A stretch of DNA of 64,000 bases, taken from Bacillota bacterium (GTDB lineage Bacteria; Bacillota; Clostridia; Acetivibrionales; JAEZXR01). Made by a program: the position numbers and the translations under genes. The notes under the pieces were generated by a model that saw only the letters and a list, made by a program, of their open reading frames with translations, searched no databases and was not told where the DNA came from. Positions 39,458 through 48,393 of this stretch are shown here, piece by piece. How positions within the stretch are numbered: the stretch's first letter is position 1; each line of letters starts with the position of its first letter. Location: the NCBI GenBank assembly GCA_023419605.1, contig JAEZXR010000052.1:58453-122452 (forward strand), read 5' to 3'.

Positions 39458-41062
39458 GTGGGCATGAGAACCATTGTGCTAAAACTTCATAATCCCAGCA
39501 AGCGCAAACAGCAGATTATGGATGAAGCCATGATGAATTACTCACGAGCCTATCAGTTTTTATTGGATAAGGCCCATGAACAGATTGATGAGATCGAAAG
39601 AAGCTTAAAGGATGAAAGAGGGAAATTCAGGGCGGTGACCCTGGGGAAATGGATTGACAAGGAAATTGCCAGAGAGTTGAACTCCTTTGAAATAGAACCC
39701 TTCAAGGACTCGCTCAAGATGGATTTCTCCATGACATTGGCAAGTTTTCTTACGCTGAAGGGAATGCAGAGTGAGGTAAGCTATCCCATTGCCTTCGTTT
39801 CTGAGTCAAAATGGATGCAAAGCAATGACGACGCCCTGCGGGAGGTTGCAGAGGGAACCCGTACGATGGAACAGTATCTGAGGGAACTGCGCAAGCTAGC
39901 TCAAAAGGTGGGTACCCTAAAGCCGGTTTTTTTCTGCAGGTATGCCGTGAATCGCGATTACTGCCTCTTGTATGACAGCAGCAAGGACCGGTACTACGTT
40001 AAGCTTTATCTGATGAACGTAAAAAGCAGCAGCCGGAAAATGCCGAATATTGAAACGGAGCGCGATTTACAATATATCCACAGGGATGGGGGCATTTTAG
40101 AGAAGAACAGCAGGCGAGAACGGTTTATTCTGGTTCCTTTATCCTTCGGAAAATGGCAGGAGCAATACCTTAAAATGGCGTTGAAAAGTCCGGAACTATT
40201 GAAAACGGCCCGGTTGATAAAGAAGGGCAAAGAGTATTTTCTCTCGGTGAATATGGATGTAGGTGAACCGGAGAGAGTGAAGACCAGTGCTTTTCTCGGT
40301 CTGGCCAGGGGCTTGAAGAATGCTGTGCACTACACGGTGGTAAATCGTGAGGGAGCGCTGGTAAGCAGTGGAGTAGTACAGGCGGAAGCTGGCGCCGGAA
40401 GTAGTTCGGAGGTATTGCCTCCAAATACTATCCACACCCTTGCCAATGAAATTGTGTCCATCGCCCGGAAAAAGAATGCCCAGGTCGTTATGCAGGCTTT
40501 TATCGACCGGGGAGATAAACTCCAGTGGACGGATGAATACAATGAGAGATTTACTCCGGTATTAAATTATAGAAGCTACAATAAGCTTCTCTCCATACTG
40601 GAATACAAGCTGGATGGCCACGGACTGCCGCCTCCGGTAAAAGTGAGCCCCGTGGGGGTATTTTATACCTGCCCCAACTGTGGTCTTCATGCCGCTAGAA
40701 ACCGGTTTTCCAGAGACATCTTTATTTGTATTGAATGTGGAACCACAATGAATATTGAAGCCCTCGGAAGCTTGAATATCGCGCGAAAACTCATCCGCTA
40801 CGGTACGGGGCTCTTAAAAGTAAAGGTGGAACGAACTTCTACAGGAGTGAAATTTATCAATAAAGATCTCGGGCTGGAGTTTGTCCCTTCCAATCCGATG
40901 GATTGCCTGGATGAATTTTCCGAGGAAATCAGAAGAATTATTGCGGATTTTTATGCTCAAATCAATACACTGGCGAAGGACCGAACTTTCAAAAAGAAGT
41001 ACAGCTTGATTAAGCGGATTGAAGAGGAACCGGATTTGACAAAGCTGGTTGAAATGATATAA
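39458..41062 (+). CDS. TnpB-derived protein with substituted RuvC catalytic residues (TldR-like)
   Basis: A 534-residue protein related to IS605-type TnpB. The N-terminus (MRTIVLKLHNPSKRKQQ) resembles the TnpB wedge start. The C-terminal half follows the RuvC/zinc-ribbon order: RuvC-I FLGLARGLKNAV, RuvC-II AQVVMQAFID, leucine-rich LLSILEYKLDGHGL, zinc ribbon CPNC (405/408) and CIEC (424/427), RuvC-III MNIEALGSLNIARKL. The three positions expected to be Asp/Glu/Asp read Ala283, Gln346 and Glu434, so DNA cleavage is unlikely. It is ~130 residues longer than typical TnpB. No TnpA or transposon ends are seen. GTG 39458 is set by GGGGGTG at 39445-39451. It is the last gene of the Rex-controlled HydS operon. 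Role is inference: RNA-guided or DNA-binding regulator. Confidence 0.8.
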   Translation: MGMRTIVLKLHNPSKRKQQIMDEAMMNYSRAYQFLLDKAHEQIDEIERSLKDERGKFRAVTLGKWIDKEIARELNSFEIEPFKDSLKMDFSMTLASFLTLKGMQSEVSYPIAFVSESKWMQSNDDALREVAEGTRTMEQYLRELRKLAQKVGTLKPVFFCRYAVNRDYCLLYDSSKDRYYVKLYLMNVKSSSRKMPNIETERDLQYIHRDGGILEKNSRRERFILVPLSFGKWQEQYLKMALKSPELLKTARLIKKGKEYFLSVNMDVGEPERVKTSAFLGLARGLKNAVHYTVVNREGALVSSGVVQAEAGAGSSSEVLPPNTIHTLANEIVSIARKKNAQVVMQAFIDRGDKLQWTDEYNERFTPVLNYRSYNKLLSILEYKLDGHGLPPPVKVSPVGVFYTCPNCGLHAARNRFSRDIFICIECGTTMNIEALGSLNIARKLIRYGTGLLKVKVERTSTGVKFINKDLGLEFVPSNPMDCLDEFSEEIRRIIADFYAQINTLAKDRTFKKKYSLIKRIEEEPDLTKLVEMI

Positions 41063-41180
41063 GATAAATTGATGGTGCTTTTGCTGCCGCACCATGGTCT
41101 GGGTTCAGGGAGTTCCCTTTATTTGGACTCAAACTTACAGAGTAAGCGTGCTTTGGCATGAAAGTGCAGCTATCTGACTG
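41063..41180 (+). other. 3' region of the TnpB-like gene, possible guide-RNA locus
   Basis: About 120 bases between the stop codon and a strong terminator. Small hairpins are visible: ATGGTGC/GCACCAT (41070-41095) and GGGA/TCCC (about 41109-41117). In TnpB and TldR loci the guide RNA overlaps the 3' end of the gene, so this is where one would lie. No guide target was identified by eye. Confidence 0.3.
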
Positions 41181-41219
41181 AATACAGGCTGCGAAGTTTT
41201 TCGCAGCCTGTATTTTTTT
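41181..41219 (+). terminator. Terminator of the HydS/TnpB-like operon
   Basis: Perfect stem AATACAGGCTGCGAA/TTCGCAGCCTGTATT with a 4-base loop and a seven-T run. Confidence 0.95.
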
Positions 41220-41343
41220 ACTGCTTTTCCTTAGCTTTTATGTACATTGCTTTGTTTTTATGATAAAGTAAATAAAATATAGAGAGCTAGAGGTATTTGT
41301 AGAATGCCTGTAGATAGAATTACAGTGGGGGGATTGATAGAAA

Positions 41344-42075
41344 ATGATCGGATTAGGCACCCTGGTCAATGCGGCAGTCATCATTGCCGGTGGGGTAGTA
41401 GGAACCTTTATTAAAAGTGGGCTTCCCGAGAGATTTAAAAAAATCGTCATGCAAGCCATCGGACTTTCGGTGTTGATGATCGGAGTTTCAGGGACATTGC
41501 AGGGAATGTACAAAGTCGTCGATGGCAGCAAGCTGGACAGACAGTTCGTCATGTTGATGATTTTCAGCCTGGTTATCGGGGCCGTGGTGGGAGAATGGCT
41601 GGATATTGAAGATAAGCTGGATAAACTGGGACAGTGGTTTCAGGCGAGATTTACCAAGGGTGGAGGGAATTTTGCCGAAGGCTTTGTTACGGCGAGCCTT
41701 ATTTACTGTGTAGGGGCCATGGCGATTGTGGGGGCACTGGAGGATGGCCTTACGGGAAATACGGCCACTTTGTTTGCGAAATCAATTCTTGATGGTATCA
41801 GTTCTGTAGTTTTTGCTGCTACTATGGGGATTGGTGTTGCATTTTCTGCTATCCCGGTACTTATCTATCAGGGAGCTATCACGCTGCTGGCCAACTTTAT
41901 CGAGCCGCTGCTGGCTCCGGAGGTCATCAGCCAGCTATCCCTGGTAGGAAGCGTACTGATCGCGGGGATCGGCCTTACCATGCTGGAAATAAAGAAAATA
42001 AAAGTAGGGAACATGCTTCCGGCAATATTGGTGCCTTTCGTATATTACATGCTTCGGAGTATTTTTGGGTTTTAA
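41344..42075 (+). CDS. DUF554 family membrane protein
   Basis: A 243-residue integral membrane protein with about seven hydrophobic segments and the conserved DUF554 start MIGLGTLVNAAVIIAGGVVGTFI, then GAVVGEWLDIEDKLDKLGQW and YCVGAMAIVGALEDGLTG. The function of the family is unknown; a transport role is assumed. GGGGGG precedes ATG 41344. It stands alone between two terminators (41181-41219 and 42098-42145). Confidence 0.9.
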   Translation: MIGLGTLVNAAVIIAGGVVGTFIKSGLPERFKKIVMQAIGLSVLMIGVSGTLQGMYKVVDGSKLDRQFVMLMIFSLVIGAVVGEWLDIEDKLDKLGQWFQARFTKGGGNFAEGFVTASLIYCVGAMAIVGALEDGLTGNTATLFAKSILDGISSVVFAATMGIGVAFSAIPVLIYQGAITLLANFIEPLLAPEVISQLSLVGSVLIAGIGLTMLEIKKIKVGNMLPAILVPFVYYMLRSIFGF

Positions 42076-42097
42076 TCATCACGCATTGCGATAAAGG

Positions 42098-42145
42098 GGA
42101 AGTTGTTTTGTAGATGCAACAAAACAGTTTTTCCTTTTTTAATAT
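42098..42145 (+). terminator. Terminator after the DUF554 gene
   Basis: GGGGAAGTTGTTTTGT pairs with ACAAAACAGTTTTTCC around a short loop, followed by a T-run. Confidence 0.75.
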
Positions 42146-42199
42146 AAAAATGATCCTTCCGGGATCTGCGTTATAGGACAGCGGCAGCTGAATTTTTAC

Positions 42200-42229
42200 T
42201 TGTATAGGAACTGGTAAATCTGCTATCAT
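42200..42229 (+). promoter_or_regulatory. Putative nadE promoter
   Basis: TTGTAT (42200-42205), 18 bases, TATCAT (42224-42229), about 80 bases upstream of the gene. Confidence 0.45.
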
Positions 42230-42307
42230 ATAGAGTAAATAAGAAAGACGGTTCAATGAATTCCATACTTATATATGTGGAGTAAAAATAGAAATATAGG
42301 TGATCGT

Positions 42308-44233
42308 ATGAATTATGGCTTTGTCAGAGTTGGAGCAGCGATTCCTGCTCTAAAAGTAGCTAATTGTGAATATAATACCCGGCAGATGCTCGCATCCATC
42401 CAGGAGGCGGAGGAAAAGGGTGTTCAGATCCTGGTCTTTCCTGAGCTTTCCATCACGGCCTATACCTGCGGAGACCTTTTCCATCAGCAAAGACTGCTGC
42501 AGGAGGCTTTAATCCAACTGAAAAACATAATGGACGGAACCAGTGGCTCGGACATCACGGCCATCGTGGGCATGCCGCTGTATATGGACAACCAGTTGTT
42601 CAACTGCGGGGTAGTCGTACAGAGAGGGAAAATCCTGGGAGTAGTACCTAAAACCTATATTCCCGGCTATAGTGAATTTTATGAAGAGCGATGGTTTTCC
42701 TCCGGTGCTCGGGCGAAAAGTACCCATATATCCCTCCTGGGGCAGCAGGTTCCTTTTGGTGTGGATCTTTTGTTCGAGGATACGGAAATGACCGGTATGT
42801 GCTTCGGAATTGAGATTTGTGAGGATCTTTGGGTTCCCATACCACCCAGTTCCTACCAGGCATTGAGTGGAGCAACAGTGGTCTTTAACCTGTCCGCCAG
42901 CAACGAGGTTATCGGAAAGTACGAATACAGGAGGGAACTGATCCGGCAGCAGTCGGGAAAGTGTATGGCAGCCTATGTATATGCTTCCTGCGGCATCAAT
43001 GAATCCTCGACGGATGTCGTCTTCGGAGGGCAGTCCGCTATCGCTGAAAATGGCGGAATTCTGGCAGAATCCGAGCGGTTTACCTTTGATCCGCAGATGA
43101 TTTATGCAGATATTGATGTACAGAAGCTGGTCAATGACCGGTTCAAGAATACCAGCTTTATGGAGGCGGATGCTGCGAAGCCCTTTAGGAAAGTTGCATT
43201 TAAACTGAGAGGGATTACTTTCGAAAGCGTAGTCCGGTATATCGATCCCCATCCTTTTGTACCTTCCAATCCACAGACAAGGGATGAGCGGTGCAGAGAG
43301 ATCTTTGCCATTCAAACTTCGGGACTGGCAAAGCGGCTGAAGCACACCCAGGCAAAGTGTGCTGTTATCGGTATATCCGGAGGGTTGGATTCCACGCTGG
43401 CATTATTGGTTACTGCCAGGGCCTTCGATATGCTGAGAATGGACAGAAAGAATATTCTTGCTGTGACTATGCCCGGCTTTGGAACTACCGACATGACCTA
43501 TACCAATGCGCTGGAGTTTATGCACTCTATGGGAGTAACCATACGGGAGATTGATATAAAGGATGCGTGCATGCAGCATTTTAAGGATATCGGTCACGAT
43601 CCTGCCATTCATGATGTAACCTATGAGAATGTGCAGGCCAGAGAGCGTACCCAGATCCTGATGGACATTGCCAATAAAAATGGAGGATTTGTTATCGGCA
43701 CCGGGGATTTGTCCGAGTTGGCCCTGGGCTGGGCCACCTACAACGGGGACCACATGTCCATGTATGCGGTGAATACCAGCATTCCCAAGACCCTGGTGAA
43801 GTTCCTGGTCCAATGGGTTGCCGATCATGGAGTGGATGTAAAGTCCCGGGATGTTTTGTACAGGATCATTGATACTCCCATCAGCCCGGAACTTTTACCG
43901 CCAGACTCCAAAGGCGATATTAACCAGAAGACCGAGGACATCGTAGGACCTTATGAACTGCATGATTTTTTCCTCTATCACATGCTGCGGTATGGGGCAC
44001 CGCCAAAGAAAATATACTTTTTGGCACAGCAGGCCTTTACGGACAAATATGACAGAGTAACCATTAAAAATTGGTTGAAGGTGTTTTATAAAAGATTTTT
44101 CAGCCAGCAGTTCAAACGTTCCTGTTTACCGGACGGACCCAAGGTAGGAACCATCAGCTTGTCACCCCGGGGCGACTGGAGAATGCCCAGCGATGCGGAT
44201 GCATGGAGCTGGAGGAAGGAACTGGAAGACTGA
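42308..44233 (+). CDS. nadE: Glutamine-dependent NAD(+) synthetase
   Basis: Last step of NAD biosynthesis: amidates deamido-NAD using ammonia released from glutamine. It has 641 residues, the length of the two-domain form. The N-terminal nitrilase-type glutaminase has the triad Glu46 (FPELSITAYT), Lys115 (VPKTYIPGY) and Cys171 (GIEICEDLW). The C-terminal synthetase has the P-loop GISGGLDSTLAL and GTGDLSELALGWATYNGDH. ATG 42308 is chosen over ATG 42275, which lacks a ribosome site. It lies upstream of the tRNA genes and has no visible partner. Confidence 0.95.
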   Translation: MNYGFVRVGAAIPALKVANCEYNTRQMLASIQEAEEKGVQILVFPELSITAYTCGDLFHQQRLLQEALIQLKNIMDGTSGSDITAIVGMPLYMDNQLFNCGVVVQRGKILGVVPKTYIPGYSEFYEERWFSSGARAKSTHISLLGQQVPFGVDLLFEDTEMTGMCFGIEICEDLWVPIPPSSYQALSGATVVFNLSASNEVIGKYEYRRELIRQQSGKCMAAYVYASCGINESSTDVVFGGQSAIAENGGILAESERFTFDPQMIYADIDVQKLVNDRFKNTSFMEADAAKPFRKVAFKLRGITFESVVRYIDPHPFVPSNPQTRDERCREIFAIQTSGLAKRLKHTQAKCAVIGISGGLDSTLALLVTARAFDMLRMDRKNILAVTMPGFGTTDMTYTNALEFMHSMGVTIREIDIKDACMQHFKDIGHDPAIHDVTYENVQARERTQILMDIANKNGGFVIGTGDLSELALGWATYNGDHMSMYAVNTSIPKTLVKFLVQWVADHGVDVKSRDVLYRIIDTPISPELLPPDSKGDINQKTEDIVGPYELHDFFLYHMLRYGAPPKKIYFLAQQAFTDKYDRVTIKNWLKVFYKRFFSQQFKRSCLPDGPKVGTISLSPRGDWRMPSDADAWSWRKELED

Positions 44234-44300
44234 TTTCTATAGGGCAGAATCCAGTATCTGCCCTTATAATTCTCTCTTAGAAAAAGTTTTAAAATTACCC

Positions 44301-44329
44301 TTGACTTTTATGTTAATATGCTTTATACT
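44301..44329 (+). promoter_or_regulatory. tRNA operon promoter
   Basis: TTGACT (44301-44306), 17 bases, TATACT (44324-44329), 30 bases before tRNA-His. Confidence 0.8.
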
Positions 44330-44359
44330 ATCAAATGTCCCTTGCGAGAGACAAAACAC

Positions 44360-44437
44360 GGTGGGTGTAGCTCAGTTGGTTAGAGCGCCAGATTGTGGCT
44401 CTGGAGGTCGTGGGTTCGACTCCCATCATTCACCCCA
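44360..44437 (+). tRNA. tRNA-His (anticodon GTG)
   Basis: Full cloverleaf: acceptor GTGGGTG/CATTCAC, anticodon arm CCAGA-TTGTGGC-TCTGG with GTG, and T arm with GTTCGAC-type loop. The CCA end is encoded. G at 44360 is the extra G-1 opposite C73, the identity element of tRNA-His. Confidence 0.97.
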
Positions 44438-44521
44438 AAAGAACAGATTAGCAGAGATCAGGCTTGCTGTAGTTATACCGAGTCTGATTTCTGGACTCTG
44501 GTCTCCTAAAAATTTAATTAT

Positions 44522-44598
44522 TGGGATGTAGCCAAGCCGGTAAGGCACCAGACTTTGACTCTGGCATTTCGTTGGTTCGAGTCCAGCCATCCCAGCCA
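44522..44598 (+). tRNA. tRNA-Gln (anticodon TTG)
   Basis: Acceptor TGGGATG/CATCCCA, anticodon arm CCAGA-CTTTGAC-TCTGG with TTG, T loop GGTTCGAGTCC, and encoded GCCA end. Its last 49 bases (44550-44598) are repeated exactly at 61599-61647, which marks it as the likely integration site of the downstream island. Confidence 0.97.
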
Positions 44599-44600
44599 GT

Positions 44601-44629
44601 AACCAGTACACTTGTGTACTGGTTTTTTT
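44601..44629 (+). terminator. Terminator after tRNA-Gln
   Basis: AACCAGTACAC-TT-GTGTACTGGTT perfect stem and five further T's, starting 3 bases after the tRNA. Confidence 0.93.
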
Positions 44630-45007
44630 GCGTTGTAATTCGGTTTTATTAAATCCTGTATCGGCAGTAATGGCTAACATGTAGAAAAGGTCGGGAAGCT
44701 TACTACCATAAAAGTCAGTTAACCATTAGTGAGAATAACCGGAAATAGACTGGTGTAAGAGAGAGAACTATGAAATATTCTATAGTTTAGATCCAGCTTG
44801 GCGGAACAAAAATCGCCCTTGAGATCCAGTTTTAAAATATTACTAATCGTAACTTTATTAAGAGAAGAGAACGGATAAAAGGAACGGGGTAACCCACAAC
44901 GGATGCTTTATTCCCACAGTATTATGCCTTAGTTGTGCTTTTATCGTCGCATCCATAATGGACAAAAGTCATTATACATGGAACAATACTTAGCTTATCC
45001 CAAAAGA
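44630..45007. other. Left end of the island, no gene recognised
   Basis: About 380 bases without a supported frame; scattered short frames have no ribosome sites. No integrase remnant could be recognised by eye. Confidence 0.35.
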
Positions 45008-45071
45008 CTATAGAATTGAACATGTCTCTATAGATAAATCCATGCAATATTCGAAGGAACGATGCTATAAT
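45008..45071 (+). promoter_or_regulatory. Shared 41 bp upstream element and -10 box of the first glycosidase gene
   Basis: The element at 45008-45048 (starting CTATAGAATTGAACATG) matches 53989-54029 at 33 of 41 positions. In both places it ends 17 bases before a TATAAT (here 45066-45071). It includes two CTATAG/TATAGATAA-like half sites. There is no good -35 box, so activator dependence is likely, plausibly on the YesN-like regulator. Confidence 0.7.
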
Positions 45072-45123
45072 CAAAAGCAACCAGAACCCATCATTTTTTA
45101 TGAAACTATGAGGAGGAAATGTC

Positions 45124-48100
45124 ATGATGAAAAACTGGACAGGAGTAGCTGGAATGCTATGCCGGAAGGCCAGAGAGTTAAGCTCACTGCGAGACAGCAG
45201 AGAAAAGATGCTGAAAAGTGTAGGTAAGCATTTTAAAGCGAAAAACATGTTGTGTTGGGGAATAACTATCTGTTTACTAGCTTCGATACTTGTAATAGCA
45301 CCAGCACCGGCTAGTGCTGCTACAGTGGTGAGTTATCCGCTGCCGGCATGCTATACTGCATCGAGTCTGTATACTGTACAGGCAGACTCCACCAACATAC
45401 CGGTAATAGACAGCTTAGAGACCTTTAAAAATTATAACTACTGTAATTTTTCTTTCTCCGGTACTACGACAATTACTATTACAGCCAGTGAAAACATTAC
45501 ATCTTTTAGTATAAGTCCACTAGCCTATGATATCGCTGGAAGTGTAAGCGGAAATAAGTTAACCTTTACTCTTTCACAATCGAGATATTTAATAGTTAAG
45601 ATCAATGGTTTAAAGGATTTGGTTATCGCTGCAGATGATCTGGAAAGTAGTGTACCTCCTTCATCAGGTACCGGCGTCTATAATATAACGGAATCTCCGT
45701 ATAACGCAGACAGCACAGGGACAAGTCTTTCCACAAAAGCTATTCAAACTGCCATTGATGATGCAAATGCGGCAGGTGGGGGGACGGTCTACGTACCGTC
45801 AGGTGTTTTTACATGTGGGAATCTTGTTCTGAAAAGCAATGTCTCCGTATACTTGGAAGGCGGGGCTGTTATTCGGGGGACAGGAAATCCGAGCGATTAT
45901 ACCCGATTCTATACTAAGAACTCCTTGGCTATGGACGGTACTTGGTTTATTTACACACAACCCGATTCCAGCAATATTAAGATCTTTGGTAGGGGAACCA
46001 TTGATGGTAATGGGCATTACATGAGAAATACATATAATTATCTCAATAACCTGGTGGTGCCTTTGCAGTGCAGCTACTTCACCATTGAAGGTGTAACTCT
46101 GAGAGATAGTGGGTTGTGGGCTTTGATCCCTACCCGTTCCGACCACGTTACTATTCAGAATACCAAGCATTTTAATAATAATGAATTAGATTATGAAAAT
46201 GATGCGATTGATATCCAGGAGTGTCAGTCAGTGAATGTAACGCATACGATTGCAATTTCTGAGGATGATACCTATTCAACCAAAACCTGGGAGACTACCA
46301 CCGATATTGCAGAAAGTTGGCCAGGAAGCCCGGAAACCCAAACAGATATAACCTTCGATGATTGCGTTGCATGGAGCCGCTGTGCCGGGTTTAAGGTCGG
46401 CTTTGGTGTTTTCCAACAGCAAAGCGATATCACGGTTAAAAATTCTTCCGTATACAGGTGTATGCGTGCTTTAGCTGTAAACCAAAAGTATGGAAGTTCA
46501 TCAGCTATTGCTGCGCAGAATATAACCTTTGAGAATATCGATATTGAAGGATATTGGCCTAGAACTGGAAATTCAGAAAAATGGCTGGAGGCTACCATTG
46601 ATGCGAATAATGGTACAGTTAAAAACCTTATATTCAAAAATATCAATGTCCGTGCTGTTGGAAAAGACAAATCAGCATTAAGGGGAAATAATCCATCGGT
46701 TTTACTAGATGGTGTTGCTTTCAGTGACATCAAAGTAGGAGGAGCTAAAGCCTATACGTTAGCCGCAATGAATATTACCGACACCAACAATTATGTAGCA
46801 AATGTAACAATAAAGCAGCCGGAAATCGTCAGTATCCAACCTGTAAGTGTTACGGCAGCCATAGGCAGTCCACCGGTTATGCCTTCAGTGGTAACCTCAG
46901 TGTATGAAGATGGCGGTTCATCTCAGCAGACAGTCATATGGAATGGTATCAGTCCAGCCCAATATGCACAGGAAGGAAGCTTTACAGTAAATGGAATCGT
47001 TGCGGGTACAACGATACCTGCAGTAGCGAATATAACCGTAAGGCAACAGTCTATTGCGACGGTCCAGCCGGTTAACCTAACCACAAAGGCAGGGACGAGG
47101 CCTACATTACCGGAAGCTGTAGATACCGTAACTGACGATGGAACCACCAGTAAGTATCTGGTAACGTGGAGTTCTATCAGTCCATCCCAATATGCGCGGG
47201 TCGGTAGCTTTACCGTGTCGGGAGATATCATAGGTACAGGCCGGACGGTAACAGCTCAAGTAACGGTAGACTATAAAGATCCGTTGGAATTCATGTATGC
47301 CACTTCAGAATTATATGATCAGGCTGTGGCTGGTAAGGGGACCATACTTACATCGCTATTCGCGCCAGCTAACCCATACGGTACCATAGGTGTAGATGCG
47401 CCTGCGGTAAGTGGAAAAATGCATTATTTTGCGTTTCCTTCAACAGGAGGTTGGGGAGAGTACTATATCGATGTACCAGCAGCAGGAACCTATAATGTAA
47501 AAATAGGGATTAAGAAAATGAGAAACAAGGGTAAATTTCAACTGTCGATAGACGGAACCGATGTAGGTGGAGTTGTTGATGAGTTTGCTCCTGGGTCGAC
47601 AGTGATATTTGAGCCGGCAGATCTGGGAAATGTGACCTTTACTTCGCCAGGAATAAAGAGAGTTCGACTTACATCGGCAGGGAAGAATAGCGGTTCATCC
47701 AACTATACGATTGTATCCGACTATATTAAATTGACACCCTCCCCGGTAATCGCCTTAGATAGGTCTTCTGCTATGATGGCGGAAGGTGAGACATTAAGTT
47801 TGAATGCTACTGTGAATATCGTTGCAGAGCCTTATAAAATGGTAGACTGGTCAGTAATTAGTGAAAGTACACCGGGTATAGTGACTGTCAATGAGAGCGG
47901 AGTGGTTACGGCCCTGAAATCAGGAACAGCCACAGTGAGAGTTTCCAGTGCAGTATACGCTGCTGCTTATGCGGACTGCAACTTTACTGTAGTATCTCCG
48001 TTTACTATAGGGACACCTGTATTTAAGGATGCGTTAGGGAATACTCTGACACATCTCATTGCCTCAGCGGACTTGAGGGCAAGTGTAACCATTACGAGTA

Positions 48101-48327
48101 ACATGGGAACGCCCGAGGATGCATGTTTTATTGTGGCGCTATATGATTCCGGCAATACATTAAAGAATATTTCATATCTGGATAGCACCGTCAGCGCACA
48201 TGGAACTTTGACCTTTAACGCGGGTTTTGCACTTCCTTCTGATGTTACAGGTTACTACGTTAAAGTGTTTGTATGGGACAGTATGGATGGAATGCTACCA
48301 TTAACGAATGCAACTACATTTCAATAG
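45124..48327 (+). CDS. Secreted beta-helix glycosidase (GH28/GH49-like) with Ig-like and binding domains
   Basis: A 1067-residue extracellular enzyme. An unusual ~40-residue basic extension precedes the signal segment (about 42-66, ending PASAA). A beta-sandwich domain (70-175) and a right-handed parallel beta-helix (about 185-570) follow, with GRGTIDGNGHYMRN, YENDAIDIQEC (Asp360/Asp363) and SEDDTYSTKTW (Asp381/Asp382); the paired acids match the clan GH-N layout. Two Ig-like repeats (SIQPVSVTAA; TVQPVNLTTK), a carbohydrate-binding-like domain (about 720-870) and a Big2-like domain form the tail. AGGAGG at 45111-45116 supports ATG 45124. Context suggests plant polysaccharide, perhaps pectin; the substrate is inference. 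Confidence 0.8.
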   Translation: MMKNWTGVAGMLCRKARELSSLRDSREKMLKSVGKHFKAKNMLCWGITICLLASILVIAPAPASAATVVSYPLPACYTASSLYTVQADSTNIPVIDSLETFKNYNYCNFSFSGTTTITITASENITSFSISPLAYDIAGSVSGNKLTFTLSQSRYLIVKINGLKDLVIAADDLESSVPPSSGTGVYNITESPYNADSTGTSLSTKAIQTAIDDANAAGGGTVYVPSGVFTCGNLVLKSNVSVYLEGGAVIRGTGNPSDYTRFYTKNSLAMDGTWFIYTQPDSSNIKIFGRGTIDGNGHYMRNTYNYLNNLVVPLQCSYFTIEGVTLRDSGLWALIPTRSDHVTIQNTKHFNNNELDYENDAIDIQECQSVNVTHTIAISEDDTYSTKTWETTTDIAESWPGSPETQTDITFDDCVAWSRCAGFKVGFGVFQQQSDITVKNSSVYRCMRALAVNQKYGSSSAIAAQNITFENIDIEGYWPRTGNSEKWLEATIDANNGTVKNLIFKNINVRAVGKDKSALRGNNPSVLLDGVAFSDIKVGGAKAYTLAAMNITDTNNYVANVTIKQPEIVSIQPVSVTAAIGSPPVMPSVVTSVYEDGGSSQQTVIWNGISPAQYAQEGSFTVNGIVAGTTIPAVANITVRQQSIATVQPVNLTTKAGTRPTLPEAVDTVTDDGTTSKYLVTWSSISPSQYARVGSFTVSGDIIGTGRTVTAQVTVDYKDPLEFMYATSELYDQAVAGKGTILTSLFAPANPYGTIGVDAPAVSGKMHYFAFPSTGGWGEYYIDVPAAGTYNVKIGIKKMRNKGKFQLSIDGTDVGGVVDEFAPGSTVIFEPADLGNVTFTSPGIKRVRLTSAGKNSGSSNYTIVSDYIKLTPSPVIALDRSSAMMAEGETLSLNATVNIVAEPYKMVDWSVISESTPGIVTVNESGVVTALKSGTATVRVSSAVYAAAYADCNFTVVSPFTIGTPVFKDALGNTLTHLIASADLRASVTITSNMGTPEDACFIVALYDSGNTLKNISYLDSTVSAHGTLTFNAGFALPSDVTGYYVKVFVWDSMDGMLPLTNATTFQ

Positions 48328-48346
48328 CCGTTTATTTGATCAGAAA

Positions 48347-48375
48347 TACTGGAGCGGAATATGTCTGCTCCAGTA
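48347..48375 (+). other. Intercistronic hairpin before the SLH gene
   Basis: TACTGGAGC (48347-48355) pairs perfectly with GCTCCAGTA (48367-48375). No T-run follows, so it is probably an mRNA-processing or attenuating hairpin between two co-transcribed genes. Confidence 0.6.
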
Positions 48376-48393
48376 CTTCAATGGGAGGATAAG

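Noticed and set aside
39458..41062. Active IS605-type transposon
   Set aside because: No TnpA gene, no visible transposon ends, catalytic residues substituted, and operon placement argue for a domesticated gene.
44640..45120. Integrase remnant at the left end of the island
   Set aside because: Scattered stop codons in all frames and no recognisable integrase motif; nothing to support it.
44922..45248. 108-residue minus-strand frame over the first glycosidase start
   Set aside because: Overlaps the operator, promoter and start of a well-supported gene and has no recognisable features.
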